From: Begonia masoniana
Lineage: Eukaryota > Streptophyta > Magnoliopsida > Cucurbitales > Begoniaceae
NCBI GenBank assembly: GCA_022432975.1
Contig: CM039512.1
Span: forward strand, 37,697,936 to 37,761,935
Direction of reading: 5' to 3'
Length of the DNA: 64,000 nucleotides
A model generated the notes under the pieces. That model ran no database searches and had not been told where the DNA came from. It saw only the letters and a list, made by a program, of their open reading frames with translations. The position numbers and the translations under genes were made by a program. Shown piece by piece: positions 23,174 to 35,664 of the stretch (position 1 is the stretch's first letter; each line of letters begins with the position of its first letter).

Positions 23174-23751
23174 CTGTAACATGAATGTACAGAATTTAAA
23201 CGCTACAAATGCTAACTAATATCACGTAGGAAATGCAGCAAACACACTTAAAACACTTTAGAAAACACAGCAACGTGTTTTCATCCAAAACAGTGAGTTT
23301 TCACCAAAAACTGAAACCCTAAACTTCGGTAAAAACTCCCTTTAAACTTGTCCAAACTTGTTAGCGTTAAAAGACGCTCACCTTTGCTGGAGAGACGGGA
23401 AGAAATCAGGAAAAGGATTGAGGTTAAAATCGTTGCTGGTCGCCTGGAAAATAGAAAACAGAAAGGGGAGGTAGAAGTGAGCTTCACGTAGGAGGAAGAG
23501 AAGACATATCTTCTTCAACAAGTTGCCACTTGGCACTCATCCATTGGTTTGCTTCCACCTACCCTAATTACTTCCACATTTACCCTTCCATTAGCTTTTA
23601 ACCTAATTGACTTGTTTTGATTACACTTAGTTTGGTTTTCCCTTAAACATTCCATCATTTTAACCAAAATATTCATTGTATTAATATAATATTAATCCCG
23701 TTTAAACGATCCGGGAAAAACTATTACATGGCAAAAATGCCGGGTGTTACA

Positions 23752-23765
23752 TTCCACCCACCTTA
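23752..23765 (-). promoter_or_regulatory. Polypurine tract of element C
   Basis: The minus strand reads AAGGTGGGTGGAA directly before the 3' LTR start TGTAACACC, the standard plus-strand primer position. Upstream is the common GAGGACAAAATTTCTG stretch. Confidence 0.8.
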
Positions 23766-23791
23766 ACAGAAATTTTGTCCTCAAAATTTGC

Positions 23792-26700
23792 CTAAGCGAA
23801 GAGGTCCGGATATTGGGCTCTCACATCGGCTTGTCTTTCCCATGTGGCTTCCTCCACATTGTGATTACGCCATAAAACTTTCACCAATGGGACCACTCGA
23901 TTACGCAACACCTTGAGCGACATATCCAATATCTGTATAGGCCTTTCCTCATAGGTCAGCGTCGGCATGATATCAAAGTCCACACGTTCTACTATCTGGG
24001 TATGATCTCACACACACTTTCTCAGCATCGAAACATGGAAGACATTGTGAACTCCATCCATTGACGCTGGCAACTGTAGTCTGTAAGCCATATTCCCAAT
24101 CCTCTTCAAGATGGGAAAAGGCCCAATAAACCTTGGGCTTAGCTTCCCTTTCTTGCCAAACCTCATCACGCCTTTGAAAGGTGACACCTTTAAAAATACT
24201 TCATCACCTTCGGCAAACTCCAAGTCTCTTCTTCTATGGTCCGCATAACTCTTTTGTCGATCCTGAGCAGCCTTTATTCGTTGTTTGATAGCAGCTATCA
24301 CTTCGGACATCTGCTGTAATATCTCAGGACCAATAAGCTTGGTTTCTCCGACCTCATCCCAACATAACGGGGATCTACACTTCCTTCCGTAAAGTGCTTC
24401 ATATGGAGCCATGCCGATTGTAGCCTGGTAGCTATTGTTGTAAGCAAACTCCACAAGCGGTAGATATCTGCTCCAAGGAGCATGAAGTTCCAGCACGCAC
24501 GCCCTTAACATATCCTCCAATGTCTGAATCGTTCTCTCAGATTGTCCATCCGTCTGTGGGTGAAACGCCGTGCTGAAGTCCAGTCTAGTGCCCAAGGAGC
24601 TTTGCAAGCTTTTCCAAAACCTGGAAGTGAATCTAGGATCTCGGTCCGAAACGATTGACACCGGAATACCATGCAGCTTGACAATCTCACTAATATATAG
24701 TTCTGCGTACTGATCCATGGAGTACGTTGCCTTTACAGGTAGAAAGTGGGCTGACTTCGTCAATCTGTCCACTATGACCCAAATGCTATTATGGCCTTTT
24801 GCTGTTCTTGGAAGGCCAACAACAAAGTCCATTGTGATGTTCTCCCACTTCCATTCGGGGATCGGGAGAGGCTGAAGCGTTCCACATGGTCGTTGATGCT
24901 CAGCTTTGACCTGTTGACATATCATGCAAGACTCCACATACTTGGCCACTTCATTCTTCATATTTGGCCACCAGAAGTGAAGCTTCAAGTCCTGATACAT
25001 CTTTGTGCCTCCAGGATGCACAGAGAAAGGAGATGAATGGGCTTCCGACAAGATGTCCTTCCGTAACTCTTCATCCTTCGGAACATACCATCTATCTCTG
25101 AACTTCAGGATACCATCTCCCGAATAGCTGAACTCAGAAGAGACCATAGGTACCTTGCTTAATATATCGGCCATTTCTTTTGAATTGGTCTTCTGGGCCT
25201 CTTTAATTCGGTCCAGAACGGTTGGCCGTAACGTTAGATTTGCCAGTACGGCCGATAGTTTAGAAACTACCTCCAGTTCAAACTTCTGGATCTCTGTCCT
25301 CAAAGGCAGTGAGATGGTAGCCAAGGCCGGTTGTATAGTAGACGGCGTCCTGCTCAACGCATCGGCTACCACATTGGCTTTCCCCGGGTGGTATTTAATC
25401 TCAACATCGTAATCCTTCACGAATTCTAACCACCGCCTTTGCCTCATATTCAACTCTTTCTGAGTAAAGATGTACTTCAAACTCTTGTGATCAGAAAACA
25501 CCTCACAAGATTGTCCATATAGGTGGTGTCTCCATGACTTCAACGCAAACACAACTGCCGCTAATTCAAGGTCATGAGTAGGGTAGTTTTGCTCATGGTT
25601 TTCAATTGTCGGGATGCGTAAGCTACCACTTTCCCTTCTTGCATTAGTACACATCCCAAGCCAATCTTGGACGCATCACAAGTATACGCTGAATTTACCG
25701 TCTTCAGGTTGGCAACACTAGTAGAGGAGCCAGTGGTTAATTTTCGCTTAAGTGTCTGAAAGCTTACCTTCACATGCTTCAGACCACCTGAACTTGATGT
25801 CCTTCCTTGTTAAGCTGGTCATAGACTTAGCTATCACAGAAAATCCCTTGATGAATTTCCTGTAATAACCAGCTAGTCCGATAAAGCTCCGTACCTCGCT
25901 TGCATTCCTCGGCCTTGGCCAGTCTCTTACAGCCTCAATCTTGGCCGGGTCCACAGATACTCCTTCCGCAGACACCACGTGGCCTAGGAAATTAATCTTG
26001 TCCAACCAGAATTCACACTTTGATAGTTTGGCAAACAATTGATGCTGTTTTAGAGTTGACAGCACAATAGCCAAGTGCTCCTCATGTTCCTCTTCAGTCC
26101 GAGAATAAACCAGGATGTCGTCGATGAAGACGATTACGAATTTGTCCAAGAACTCCTGGAATACCCTATTCATTAAGTCCATAAATGCCGCGGGGGCATT
26201 AGTCAACCCGAACGACATCACCAAGAACTCGTAATGCCCGTACCGAGTCCTGAAGGCAGTCTTTGGAATATCATTTGCTCTGACCTTCAACTGGTAATAT
26301 CCGGAGCGCAAGTCAATCTTTGAGAATACCCGAGCCCCTTGTAGCTGGTCAAATAAATCGTCGATTCTTGGCAACGGGTACTTATTCTTAATCGTCAACT
26401 GTTCAACTCACGGTAGTCAATACACATCCGTAGGGACCCATCCTTCTTCTTAACAAATAATACGGGAGCACTCCACGGAGAGAAGCTAGGGCATACAAAA
26501 CCCTTGTCCACTAACTCTTTCAGTTGAGTCTTCAATTCCTTCAGCTCGATTGGTGCCATACGGTACAGATTCTTCGACACTTGTTCCGCACCTGGGTATA
26601 CGTCAATTCCAAACTCGATTTCACGATCAGGTGGTAACCCCGGTAAGTCATCTAAGAAAACCTCAAGAAAGTCTCGGACTACCAGAATATTTTGAAGTTC

Positions 26701-27134
26701 CACCTCACCTTGCCTTCGTATGTCTATTACATGGGCTAGAAATCCAATGCACCTTGACTTCATTAGCCGTTGAGCTTTTAAGGAAGATATAACAGGCATA
26801 CGGCGTTTCTCCGGTACTGCCTGATAAGAGAATTCCACTTCATTCGGGCGTTTAAATGACACTAGCCCAGACCTACAGTCGATGGTGGCATGATGTCTAA
26901 ACAGCCAGTCCATCCCCAGAATGACATCGTACCCTTTCATACCGATGACGATAAGGTCGGCGTACAACTTCTGGTTTCCTACTGACACTATATCACCCCT
27001 TACAACCTGCTCGGAGTGCATAAACCCTCCGGACGGTAGCATAATGCTATAGGGCTGATTTGACGACGTACTAAAAAGCTTTTCTCTAACCACAAAATCC
27101 ACAGCCACGAAGGAATGGGTGGCCCCCGTGTCCC
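23792..27134 (-). pseudogene. pol: Chromovirus pol: protease-RT-RNase H-integrase-chromodomain, broken
   Basis: Pol makes cDNA and inserts it into chromatin. The aspartic protease motif DTGA is at about 27132. Reverse transcriptase follows, with the catalytic FIDD at 26117-26128. RNase H has DASKIGLG near 25678 and SDHKSLKY near 25490. Integrase has an HHCC zinc finger, then DFVVGLP (24832), SDRDP (24640) and SERT (24535) giving the D,D,E triad. A chromodomain (…LRNRVVPLVKVLWRN…EATWE…) ends near 23792 and in this class targets insertion to heterochromatin. Relative to homologous frames there are frameshifts near 26399, 25765 and 25600, and an in-frame TGA at 24008-24010 separates integrase from the chromodomain. 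Confidence 0.95.
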
Positions 27135-28233
27135 ACAATGTATAAGCAGGCGCGTTACTTATTAAAATCGTACCAGTAATTGCCATGTGCAGATCAGCAT
27201 CATCAACATCTTCCATCATTGCAAAAACTCTGGGTACGGCTTGACCTGTTCTGGTGTCGGGCATTGGGCAATCCCGAACAAGATGGCCTACTTTGCCGCA
27301 TCGAAAACATTGGCCTGTAGCAAGCCTGCATTCTCCTTTGTGAGGCTTCTGATACCGCGGGCATACTAGAGGTTGAGGAGCCCCCATTGGTCTCTTTCCT
27401 TTGTCTTGGTAGAGGATGGCTTCATTGGGCCTTTTAATGCCCCTGTTTTGTTGCTGTTGAGGTTGTAAATTCTGACCTCTTTGTTGTTGTTGTTGTTGCT
27501 GTTGAGGAACACTTCGAATAATCCCTCTTGGTGAATCTCTTTGTCTCTGGGACTTCATTTCTAAGGCCTCCAACTGATAGGCCTTGGCCACCACTTTCAC
27601 ATATGGTGCCTCATCGAATCCTCCAGTCGTGATCCCACATAATAAATCCATCTTTAGCCCTTGGATGAACTGATGTACCTTGTTCTCATCGGTAGCCACC
27701 ATGTGTTCTGCATATCGGGATAAGGACTCAAATTTCTGGACGTATTCGGCCACCGACCCTACGTCGCAGTCGAGAGAATTCAAGCAACTTCTCCTTCCTC
27801 ACTCCTCGATCAAAGTACTTCTCGTAGAAGATTTTTGTGAATCCTTCCCAGCTTAAAGCCACGGTAGTGGACTGCACTGTGTCCCACCAGAATCCAGCAC
27901 TTTCGGTGAGATAAAACGTGGCACAAATGACTTTCTTGTTGCCTTCTACTTCTGCATAACTGAACATCTTCTCCATTGTTCGAATCCAGGTTTCAGCACG
28001 AGTCGGGTCTATAGACAGTCCATCGAATGAAGGCGGCTGAAGTCGCCGGAATCTATCCCCACTGTTGGTCTCGCGGTTGCATTATCACGATTGTTATTTC
28101 CATGGTTATTGTTCCTGTCATCTTCTCTGGCCATCATGCGTTCAACCATGCGGGATTGTGCACCCACCAGTTCAGTTAGTCGGTCAATGGCACGAGAGCT
28201 TTCACTAGACTCTTCCTGATGCCCTCTCACCAT
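27135..28233 (-). pseudogene. gag: Chromovirus gag of element C, two frameshifts
   Basis: Gag forms the virus-like particle and binds the RNA. The frame starts MVRGHQEESSE at 28233 and shows the gag core (AGFWWDTVQSTTVALSW), a poly-Gln/Asn-rich linker, and the CCHC knuckle [14 protein letters not shown] at about 27268-27309, then runs into protease in the same frame. Frame changes near 28075 and 27780 split it into three open pieces; the gag of element D keeps a single frame across both places, so these are lesions here. Gag and pol appear to be one frame without a programmed shift. Confidence 0.93.
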
Positions 28234-28376
28234 TTCTAAGAAATCCTATAAACAGAATAACCTAATTTAATAACAGAACTTTTACTGGAACTTTGACCAC
28301 TTACAGTCGATGGAGCGATCTCACATGGCGGGCTGCGCAGTCAGACATTTCACAGAATCGATTTTAAAACCGTGTC

Positions 28377-28388
28377 GCTCTGATACCA
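28377..28388 (-). promoter_or_regulatory. tRNA-iMet primer binding site of element C
   Basis: The minus strand reads TGGTATCAGAGC four bases inside the 5' LTR end, a perfect match to the standard initiator tRNA-Met complement used by most plant gypsy elements. Confidence 0.95.
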
Positions 28389-28392
28389 TAAC

Positions 28393-31073
28393 TGTGACGA
28401 CCCAAAACCGAACCCGACCGGGGTCCGGGATCGGAGCCGTCACTCCGGGACAGTTAACAGAAAAGGATGACTATTTTTTTTTTAAAACGGAGATGCAGGA
28501 AACGGTAGACAACGACATTGGAATCGGATCCCAGAAATGCATGGCAGAATTAAAACGGGAAGACATATTAATATTGAAAACAGACTTCACACTTAAATGA
28601 CAGAATCAAAACAGAAAACATGGTATAAGGCTGGCGAAGGATGTGAAATAAAATTGAACGGAAGATGGCGGAAGACTAAATTTAAAAAGGCAGAAATCAG
28701 AAGAAGTAAACAGTGGGTGACGTCAACCGGAAGAGGCAGACAGCAGCTGAGGTCGGATAAGGTGACGACGTCAGCCGGAAGATGCAAGCATTAAACGTAA
28801 TCGTCAGAAGAAGAGAAACTGAAGACGAGTAAAACTGGGCAGAAGATATAGGCAGAAATCATCGTATGACGTCATCGGAAGATGTGATGACGTCATCGGC
28901 AAATATGGGCAGTGAGCTTAATCGGAATATGTGATGACGTCATCGGAAGATGTGATGACGCCATCGGCAGATAAAGGTAGGAAACTTAATCGGAATATGT
29001 GATGACGTCATCGGAAGATGTGATGACGCCATCGGCAGATAAAGGTAGTAAACGAAGTCGGCAGAAGATGGTGACGTCAGCCGGAAGATGGATGACGTCA
29101 GCCGGTAGATGCAGACGATAAACGAAATCGGCAGAAGGAAACCTATAACAGAACTACTATTTGGCGGTGGATGTGAATGAAAACAAAACGTGTACAGTGA
29201 CATCGGTGGATGAAATTTCTAAGGGGGATCGGAAGATGCAGTTTTTAAGATAAGACTTGACAACTTTTAACGGAAAGACAAACGGGCAGGGAGCATCAAA
29301 ACAGAAAACTTCAAAACAGAAGGCATAAAGGTTTCAAACCTTCAAAACCCGATTTCGAACAAAGTTTTGAATCATGCTCTACAAGTGACAGGGGTTCAAG
29401 TAAACAAACTGCATGGATGGCTCTAAAACTCGAGACCACCCATGCATGACCTGAAAAGGGAGAACTCAAGCAGTTCCAGAATGTTTTCTAAACATTTCAA
29501 GGCATTAATACAGAATATTTCTGGAGACAACTATCAACTGTCAACAGAGATTTAAAACTTGAACATCAGAACTGATACATTATATATATACCTAACAAAA
29601 TCTCCTACAGAGTTTTTAAAGCAAAACACAGAACCTTAACAGAGTTTTAAAACAACCACAACAGAATTCCAGAAGAGTCTACAGATATGAACTTTACTTT
29701 GAAAACTAAGACTTAAACCTCGGGACAGAAAATATTGTCTGGCTGCAGCAACCACCCCGAGAGCTCGAGCCATCAACTACATCAAATCGTCAGATTGAGG
29801 CACACAGTCCTCAGATTCGGGTTCAGTACCTACACCAGAGAGTTCACCTATGAGTCTAAAACTCAGTAAGGACATAATACAGATGCAGTGATGCAAAATG
29901 CTATGCATGCAGTTTTCAGAATACAGTGACAGATCAGAACTTTACGTTACAGTGGCAGAAGAATTAAGTGGGGCTTATAGGGGAACTGGTTCAGTAGGTG
30001 CACTATCAGGCACGGCAGTTTTCAGATTCCCAGGGAGGGATAAAACCAGAGGGTCCTTGCCAAGGACAATATTTTCAGATTCCCAGGGAGGGATAAAACA
30101 AGAGGGGCCAGTCCCCGTCCCGCACTTAACCAGTACATTACAGACAGTCAGATTTTATCTTGTTTAGTTTCAAACAGTGTACAGAAATCAGTTTTGCATG
30201 GATTTTCAGTAAAACGTGTATGCATGACAGTCTCAGTGCCTGAACCTATAACAGCAGACATCAGAAATAACAGGGCATATTATGAGACAGAAAACGGACA
30301 ACTCAGAACGTGAGCCGAACAGACAACACAGAACACAAACTGAACAGAAGCTATAACAGTTCTACCCAAAACTATCCGACAGAACATGGAACCCTAGTAC
30401 CTCGGTGATGTAGGGCCTTAAGGGCCAACCTACGGTTATGAACTTACCTGTTCGCGGCAATGCAGTGTGCTCGAACGTCCCTGGAGAGTTCGGATCTGTA
30501 ACATGAATGTACAGAATTTAAACGCTACAAATGCTAACTAATATCACGTAGGAAATGCAGCAAACACACTTAAAACACTTTAGAAAACACAGCAACGTGT
30601 TTTCATCCAAAACAGTGAGTTTTCACCAAAAACTGAAACCCTAAACTTCGGTAAAAACTCCCTTTAAACTTGTCCAAACTTGTTAGCGTTAAAAGACGCT
30701 CACCTTTGCTGGAGAGACGGGAAGAAATCAGGAAAAGGATTGAGGTTAAAATCGTTGCTGGTCGCCTGGAAAATAGAAAACAGAAAGGGGAGGTAGAAGT
30801 GAGCTTCACGTAGGAGGAAGAGAAGACATATCTTCTTCAACAAGTTGCCACTTGGCACTCATCCATTGGTTTGCTTCCACCTACCCTAATTACTTCCACA
30901 TTTACCCTTCCATTAGCTTTTAACCTAATTGACTTGTTTTGATTACACTTAGTTTGGTTTTCCCTTAAACATTCCATCATTTTAACCAAAATATTCATTG
31001 TATTAATATAATATTAATCCCGTTTAAACGATCCGGGAAAAACTATTACATGGCAAAAATGCCGGGTGTTACA
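28393..31073 (-). repeat. 5' LTR of element C (2,681 bp)
   Basis: On the minus strand it starts TGTAACACCCGGCATTTTTG at 31073 and ends GGGTCGTCACA at 28393. Predicted layout: short promoter region with a CCAAT box (near 30865), exon 1 ending AGCAAAG at 30704, intron 1 (30496-30703, GTGAGC...ACAG), microexon 30448-30495, intron 2 (29848-30447, GTAAGT...CATAG), then exon 3 through the TGACGTCA cluster into the primer site and gag. The transcription start is not identified. If it precedes exon 1, U3 is only about 0.25-0.3 kb and almost all the LTR is transcribed leader. Confidence 0.93.
30448..30495 (-). other. Predicted LTR microexon, 5' LTR of C (48 nt)
   Basis: Borders are GTTACAG on the acceptor side and GTAAGTTCATAACC on the donor side. 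The length equals the corresponding segment of the intron-lacking LTR D (48 nt). Confidence 0.55.
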
Positions 31074-32390
31074 AAATATATAAGGCATCACATTCTCTCC
31101 TCAATGAGAATTTCACTCCAAAATTCATTACCAACCAATGATACCGAGTATATCTCACTCTCAATCAATCTTGTACTAGTTGAACCGATTCAAATTAAAC
31201 TAACTTATTATCAAATATGTACAATTTATAATGATGAGTTAGGACTTATCTAAGGGATCTTGTTCAATTTGAATACTTTTTAACTAAAGAATTGTTGCAT
31301 TACTCTACACTTGTAAAATCTCATAGTTCTCTCAGTACAATATTGTCCACTTTGGGCCAGAGCCCGCACAGATTTATTTTTTGGTGTCAGTCCCAAAACG
31401 CATTGTACTAGGTAGGAAGGAAAACTCTACTTATAAACTATGCATTTTTCATTCTCCCAAACAATGTGGGATTGTGCACCCAAACTAGTATGAGTTGGGC
31501 CCCACTGAACCCTCATTGCCTTCAAATGGCGGGCTGTCACAATCTCTTCCTTTCATGGCCTGACATCCTGTGACGACCCCAACCCCGTAGGGCCGCCACG
31601 GACTGACCGTGACATTGACATAACCTTTACCTAAGCCCTCGTGTTCTCACATAAAATTTTTCATTTTTACTTATCACTTTAAAAGAAAACAGACTTAGAC
31701 AATCGACCCACCTCTAACAACCTTTAGGGTCTAACTTCGACTTAAACATTTTGAGCGTAAAACATTTCGACTTTTAAAACATTTAAAACGACTAAAACCA
31801 TTAATAATTTAAAACGATTAACAATTAAAGTAAGATCAATTAAAACACGACACTAATATAACCTATACTCAAGAAAACAAACTGCGTGGATCGCTCTAAA
31901 AATCGAGCGTATCCTTACCTGTTTTAAAATACTAAACAGTTCAAAATACCCAAACAGTTCCAGTAAAATTCTAAAATTTAAACTCCACATTCTAAACAAT
32001 CTACTACTACTACATATACATCACAACTCGACTGTTCATACATTTTATATCAAAACATCTAATCTACATACTTAAACACTTTGATACTTTCACAAATTAA
32101 ACCTACACGTAGACCTACTAACCAACAAAAACTAACTCACATCATTCGATATACATCATTCAAGCCATTGGATCATCAAGCCAAAACACACCCCGTAGCC
32201 ACGAGCACCACCCGTCGACCACCTATTCCTTGTCATCATGAGGAACTCTCACCTTCACACATGTCACCTACATCATACAACATAAACAGTAAGCCTAATG
32301 CTTAGTAAGGGGATGCTCTAAACATAACTTTACATATATGTATGACATTTATAAAACATTTTCGTTTCATTTCGTAAAACCATTACTTTT

Positions 32391-32550
32391 AGTCCCGTGA
32401 GAACATACAATTAGTCCCGTGAGAACATACAGTCAGGCCCGTGAGAAACATATCATTAGTCCCGTGAGAACATATCATTAGTCCCGTGAGAACATACAGT
32501 CAGGCCCGTGAGAAACATATCATTAGTCCCATGAGAACATACATCATTCA
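32391..32550. repeat. Degenerate tandem repeat, about 30-bp units
   Basis: Six or seven units are built from (T/A)TTAGTCCCGTGAGAACATA and CAGGCCCGTGAGAAACATA. They lie in intron 2 of LTR I, the position where LTR H has its 47-bp array. Confidence 0.85.
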
Positions 32551-32844
32551 CATAATCGTTCTTTCATTTAACTTTTCATAAAACATGCTCGTAAATAGTT
32601 CGTATGCCCCTTTTATAAAACATGATGCATGAGGAGTTCATAGACATACATAGACATATCATCAACCATTCACAACGTACATGGACATGCTATACTCATA
32701 ACAAACTTAACAAACCACTAATAACTAACATTCTAGGCTACCCGACTCATTAAACCCACAGTCAGAAAATCATCATCAAAATAGAAAAACCTAACGTTGA
32801 TACGATGTAGGGCCTTAAGGGCCGAAAACCTAACATCCACTTAC

Positions 32845-32892
32845 CTGGCGTCCTGGTTATGCCGAGCACCGTCCATGAAGAGATTGGATTAC
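32845..32892 (-). other. Predicted LTR microexon, element I (48 nt)
   Basis: The minus strand reads CCTTAG/GTAATCC...GACGCCAG/GTAAGTGGATG, followed by the GGCC hairpin. Confidence 0.5.
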
Positions 32893-34350
32893 CTAAGGCA
32901 TTTCATAGCACGTCATTAGTATTAATCTAAACCATCCATTTCAAAGCTAAACGAGATCCCGAGCTAAGACAATTTCTTCAAAAACCCTAACTCATTTCGT
33001 TCGGGCATATCTAAACTCTTATTCTCGTGAAAACATCTCTAATTACTATTTCTAGCCTAATCCAACTAAAATCTAATTAAATGGGCCACTAATTTGGGTT
33101 TGGTCAAAAACCGACCCGAAACTCAAACGTGCATAACTTTTGCGTTGGTGGTCGGAATCAAACGATTCCAGCGGCCACGTACTCCTCTAATAACCTATTT
33201 TAATCTGCCAAAAGGAATTTCAAAACAAACTACCGGAGCTAGGTCAATTTATCAAAAACCAGAAACTGCCCTTAATCGGAAATTTTCCCTTTTTCGATTT
33301 TTCATCAAATTCCATCAATCTCTTCACCAATCGATCACATAAACACTCAATTAGAATAAACTAACCTAAAATCGAAGTTTCCAGCCACAAACCCGAATTG
33401 CCCTAATCGGGCATTCACTGAAATTCGCCCAAACGAGAACCATTACGGCCAAGCGATGAAAACCGGACCAAGGGTCGGCAAACCCTCGCCGGAGGCGACC
33501 AAAAACGGCCGGCGATCGGAGCTCAATCGAGCTCGACACTGTCAGCCCTAAACCGAACCGAAATAGAGGAGGAAACAGAGCCTTACCGGTCGGGTTTCGC
33601 GCGGAGATGGCCGGAGATCGCACGTCGCCGTGTTCTGGCCTGAAAACGGCCAGAAATCGCCGTCGTCGTCGGAGGAGAGCCGCGCTCGTCGCCTCCCCTG
33701 TTCGCTGCCCTCCTTCGGCGTCGAGCTCGAACAAACAACAGAATTGATTCTGTTGTTTGTTTTGTTTTTATTGTTATAATTATTATTTTTAATAATAATA
33801 ATTATAATAATACTAATAACACTACTCCTACAAATTCCTATTAACTCCTTTAATATACCGTTTTGCTCTTCCGTAAATTCCGTTAAATCACGTTCTTAAT
33901 TATAACCCACGGCTTAATTTCACTGGAAGTGCCCGAATCTAAATTAATTAACCAATTAGGTTAACCAAACTTATTCACTTTTATTTTAAATTACTTCAAA
34001 CAATTGTTTTATTTTTTTCCTTTTATTTTCTCTCCAATTTTCCCTTTTAAAAGTTCTCGGGCGTTACACGTCCTCGTCGGCTACACTTCTGGTTGGGCAG
34101 TGGCTCTGATACCATTTGTAATGTCCTCTGGTCCTCCCAGTACAATATTGTCCATTTTGGACTAAAGCCTGCACGGATTTGTTCTTAGGGTTAGCCCCAA
34201 AACGCGTTGTACTAGGTAGGGAGGGGAACTCTACTTATAAAACATGCATTTTTCACTCTCCGAAGCAATATGAGATTGTGCACTCCCACTGGTATGGGCT
34301 AGGCCACACCAGACGCTCCTTACCTTCACATGGCGGGCTGTCACAACACT

Positions 34351-35280
34351 ACTTTCTCATTCAAAGTCTATCTGCAATCATGCTCCTAAACTATCTTTAT
34401 CGTGATAGTCTAAATTTATCCCATTGCTAGGCTTCATTCGTACCCCAATGTCTAATTGTGTACATCATCCTCAATGTAAAGTTATCCTCATGTTAAGTTT
34501 GTTCTTAACATCCCTCGAACTACCACATCCATGGTCTATCTTCAAAGCATCTTAGACAAATCCATGATGGAGTCATATCCTTTAGGCATACCTTAGTCCA
34601 AAGGCATTTCTAAACTTCTCATAGCACGCGATTTTCTTCAAACTCTTCTCAAGCCAACTTAATCATATGTCAATCATAGTTTCATACCATCCTTCACTAT
34701 CCTTTGCCGAATTTAATCCTCAGACCAACTTTAGTATCACATTTTGTCAAACAAACTTAAGCCTCATCTTTAGTCTTGCATTATTAATTCTTGAACTTTA
34801 GGATTCCATCCATCACCCATGTGGGTCCCCAGTCAAGCCATCACTAATTCATTTGTGGACTTACCTCCTTGAGCTATGCATCTATGAAAGTCATTCTCTT
34901 CTACTTTGTCAATGACCGAGAGCCGGTCAAGAAAGAAATTCTAGGTCAAATTACCCGATTTTTATAACCATATCAATTGTCCAAATATTTAGACGTGTCT
35001 AAAAGACAATGAAGTTATGAACTAAATCTAATTTCCTTATCTTTTTAATTTCCCATCTAATTTCCCTTTTTGATAGCGTTCGATGTCCATTTTCTATCAT
35101 TGTCTTTATTAACCCTTTCGGGAAAAACTATGTTTTATCCCTCTTTTCTGATTCTTAGTGAATTTGCTTTATCATCCAATCCATATTTCCCAAGTGAGTT
35201 AATCTTGTCCAATAACTGGTATATCATCCTACCTACACTCCCTGGCTAGAATTGTATTAGAGTTCTTCGTGACCAATATT
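34351..35280. other. No gene recognised
   Basis: The sequence is C/T-rich on the plus strand with no long frame. It may include the decayed upstream part of the copia LTR that ends at 35514, whose start I could not place. Confidence 0.4.
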
Positions 35281-35622
35281 CTAGTTAGGTTGGGTTGAGC
35301 CTATATTTCAATATTAGAATTTTGTTATTTATTTATTTATTGATTCTTGACTAGCAAAATTAAGTGGCACCTTGTACTTTGATTTGATTAAGGTGAATTT
35401 TTTCATCTACCCATAGTCTTTCCCAAAAGTATTTTTTTACATAAATCTTGGTGTCCCTATCTTGTGCATATTTTCAGTTTTCGTTTCTCGTTTGATTTTC
35501 AACAATTGGTATCAATGCGACGTTGAAAGTTTCTGAAAATAGGGTTTTCAATTTATAGAGATATCAAATAATTTTACAGGTTTGAAATTCTAGAAAAATT
35601 GCAATTTTGGAAAAATGAAAAA

Positions 35623-35664
<42 letters not shown>

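Larger units (their letters stand above)
21064..23751 (-). repeat. 3' LTR of element C (2,688 bp)
   Basis: On the minus strand it starts TGTAACACCCGGC at 23751 and ends GGTTTTGGGTCGTCACA at 21064. It has intron 1 at 23174-23381, microexon 23126-23173, and intron 2 at 22528-23125. The hairpin reads CCCTATATCA at its tail where the other LTR reads CCCTACATCA. A tandem of GGGAGGGATAAAACCAGAGG lies in intron 2 (22687-22785). Near the 3' end is a TGACGTCA-rich cluster. Confidence 0.95.
21064..31073 (-). mobile_element. Full-length Ty3/gypsy chromovirus, Tekay/Del-like (element C)
   Basis: The 10.0-kb element has two long LTRs (21064-23751 and 28393-31073), perfect TSDs AAATA (21059-21063 and 31074-31078), a polypurine tract, a tRNA-iMet primer site, and gag-pol in the order gag, protease, reverse transcriptase, RNase H, integrase, chromodomain. 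Integrase before a C-terminal chromodomain marks a chromovirus; domain sequence and long LTRs suggest the Tekay (Del) lineage. The LTRs differ by roughly a percent by eye, so insertion was fairly recent. Several small indels and one nonsense codon break gag-pol, so this copy cannot be autonomous as assembled. Confidence 0.97.
31569..34068 (-). mobile_element. Solo LTR I inside the TRIM (2.5 kb)
   Basis: Plus-strand ends are TGTGACGACCCC (31569) and GGGCGTTACA (34068). Flanks CATCC and CGTCC form a TSD with a single CpG-to-CpA difference. The minus strand shows a GC-rich exon 1 with a GTAAGG donor near 33595, microexon 32845-32892 with GTAAGT donor, the CGGCCCTTAAGGCCCTACATC hairpin, and in intron 2 a degenerate tandem of CCCGTGAGAACATA units (32391-32550). 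It is closest to solo LTR J. An open frame over the GC-rich exon (33366-33734) has no recognisable domain. Confidence 0.88.
31312..34345 (-). mobile_element. TRIM element, Cassandra-like promoter but no 5S, split by a solo LTR
   Basis: Two LTRs of 230 and 229 bp (31312-31541 and 34117-34345) flank a tiny internal region. TSDs ACACT are perfect (31307-31311 and 34346-34350). A tRNA-iMet site is at 34103-34114. There is no coding capacity, the definition of a TRIM. On the minus strand each LTR has TATAAGTAGAG, and CACAATCTCA...GCTT...GCGTTTTGG landmarks that align in order with the Cassandra LTRs at 36653-37474, but I see no 5S-like segment. LTR I inserted into its internal region. Confidence 0.88.

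Noticed and set aside
33366..33734. 122-codon GC-rich frame in LTR I (and 40753-41118 in LTR J)
   Set aside because: They correspond to the GC-rich first exon of two related LTRs. The predicted peptides are low-complexity and diverge without an obvious conserved domain, so I did not call genes.
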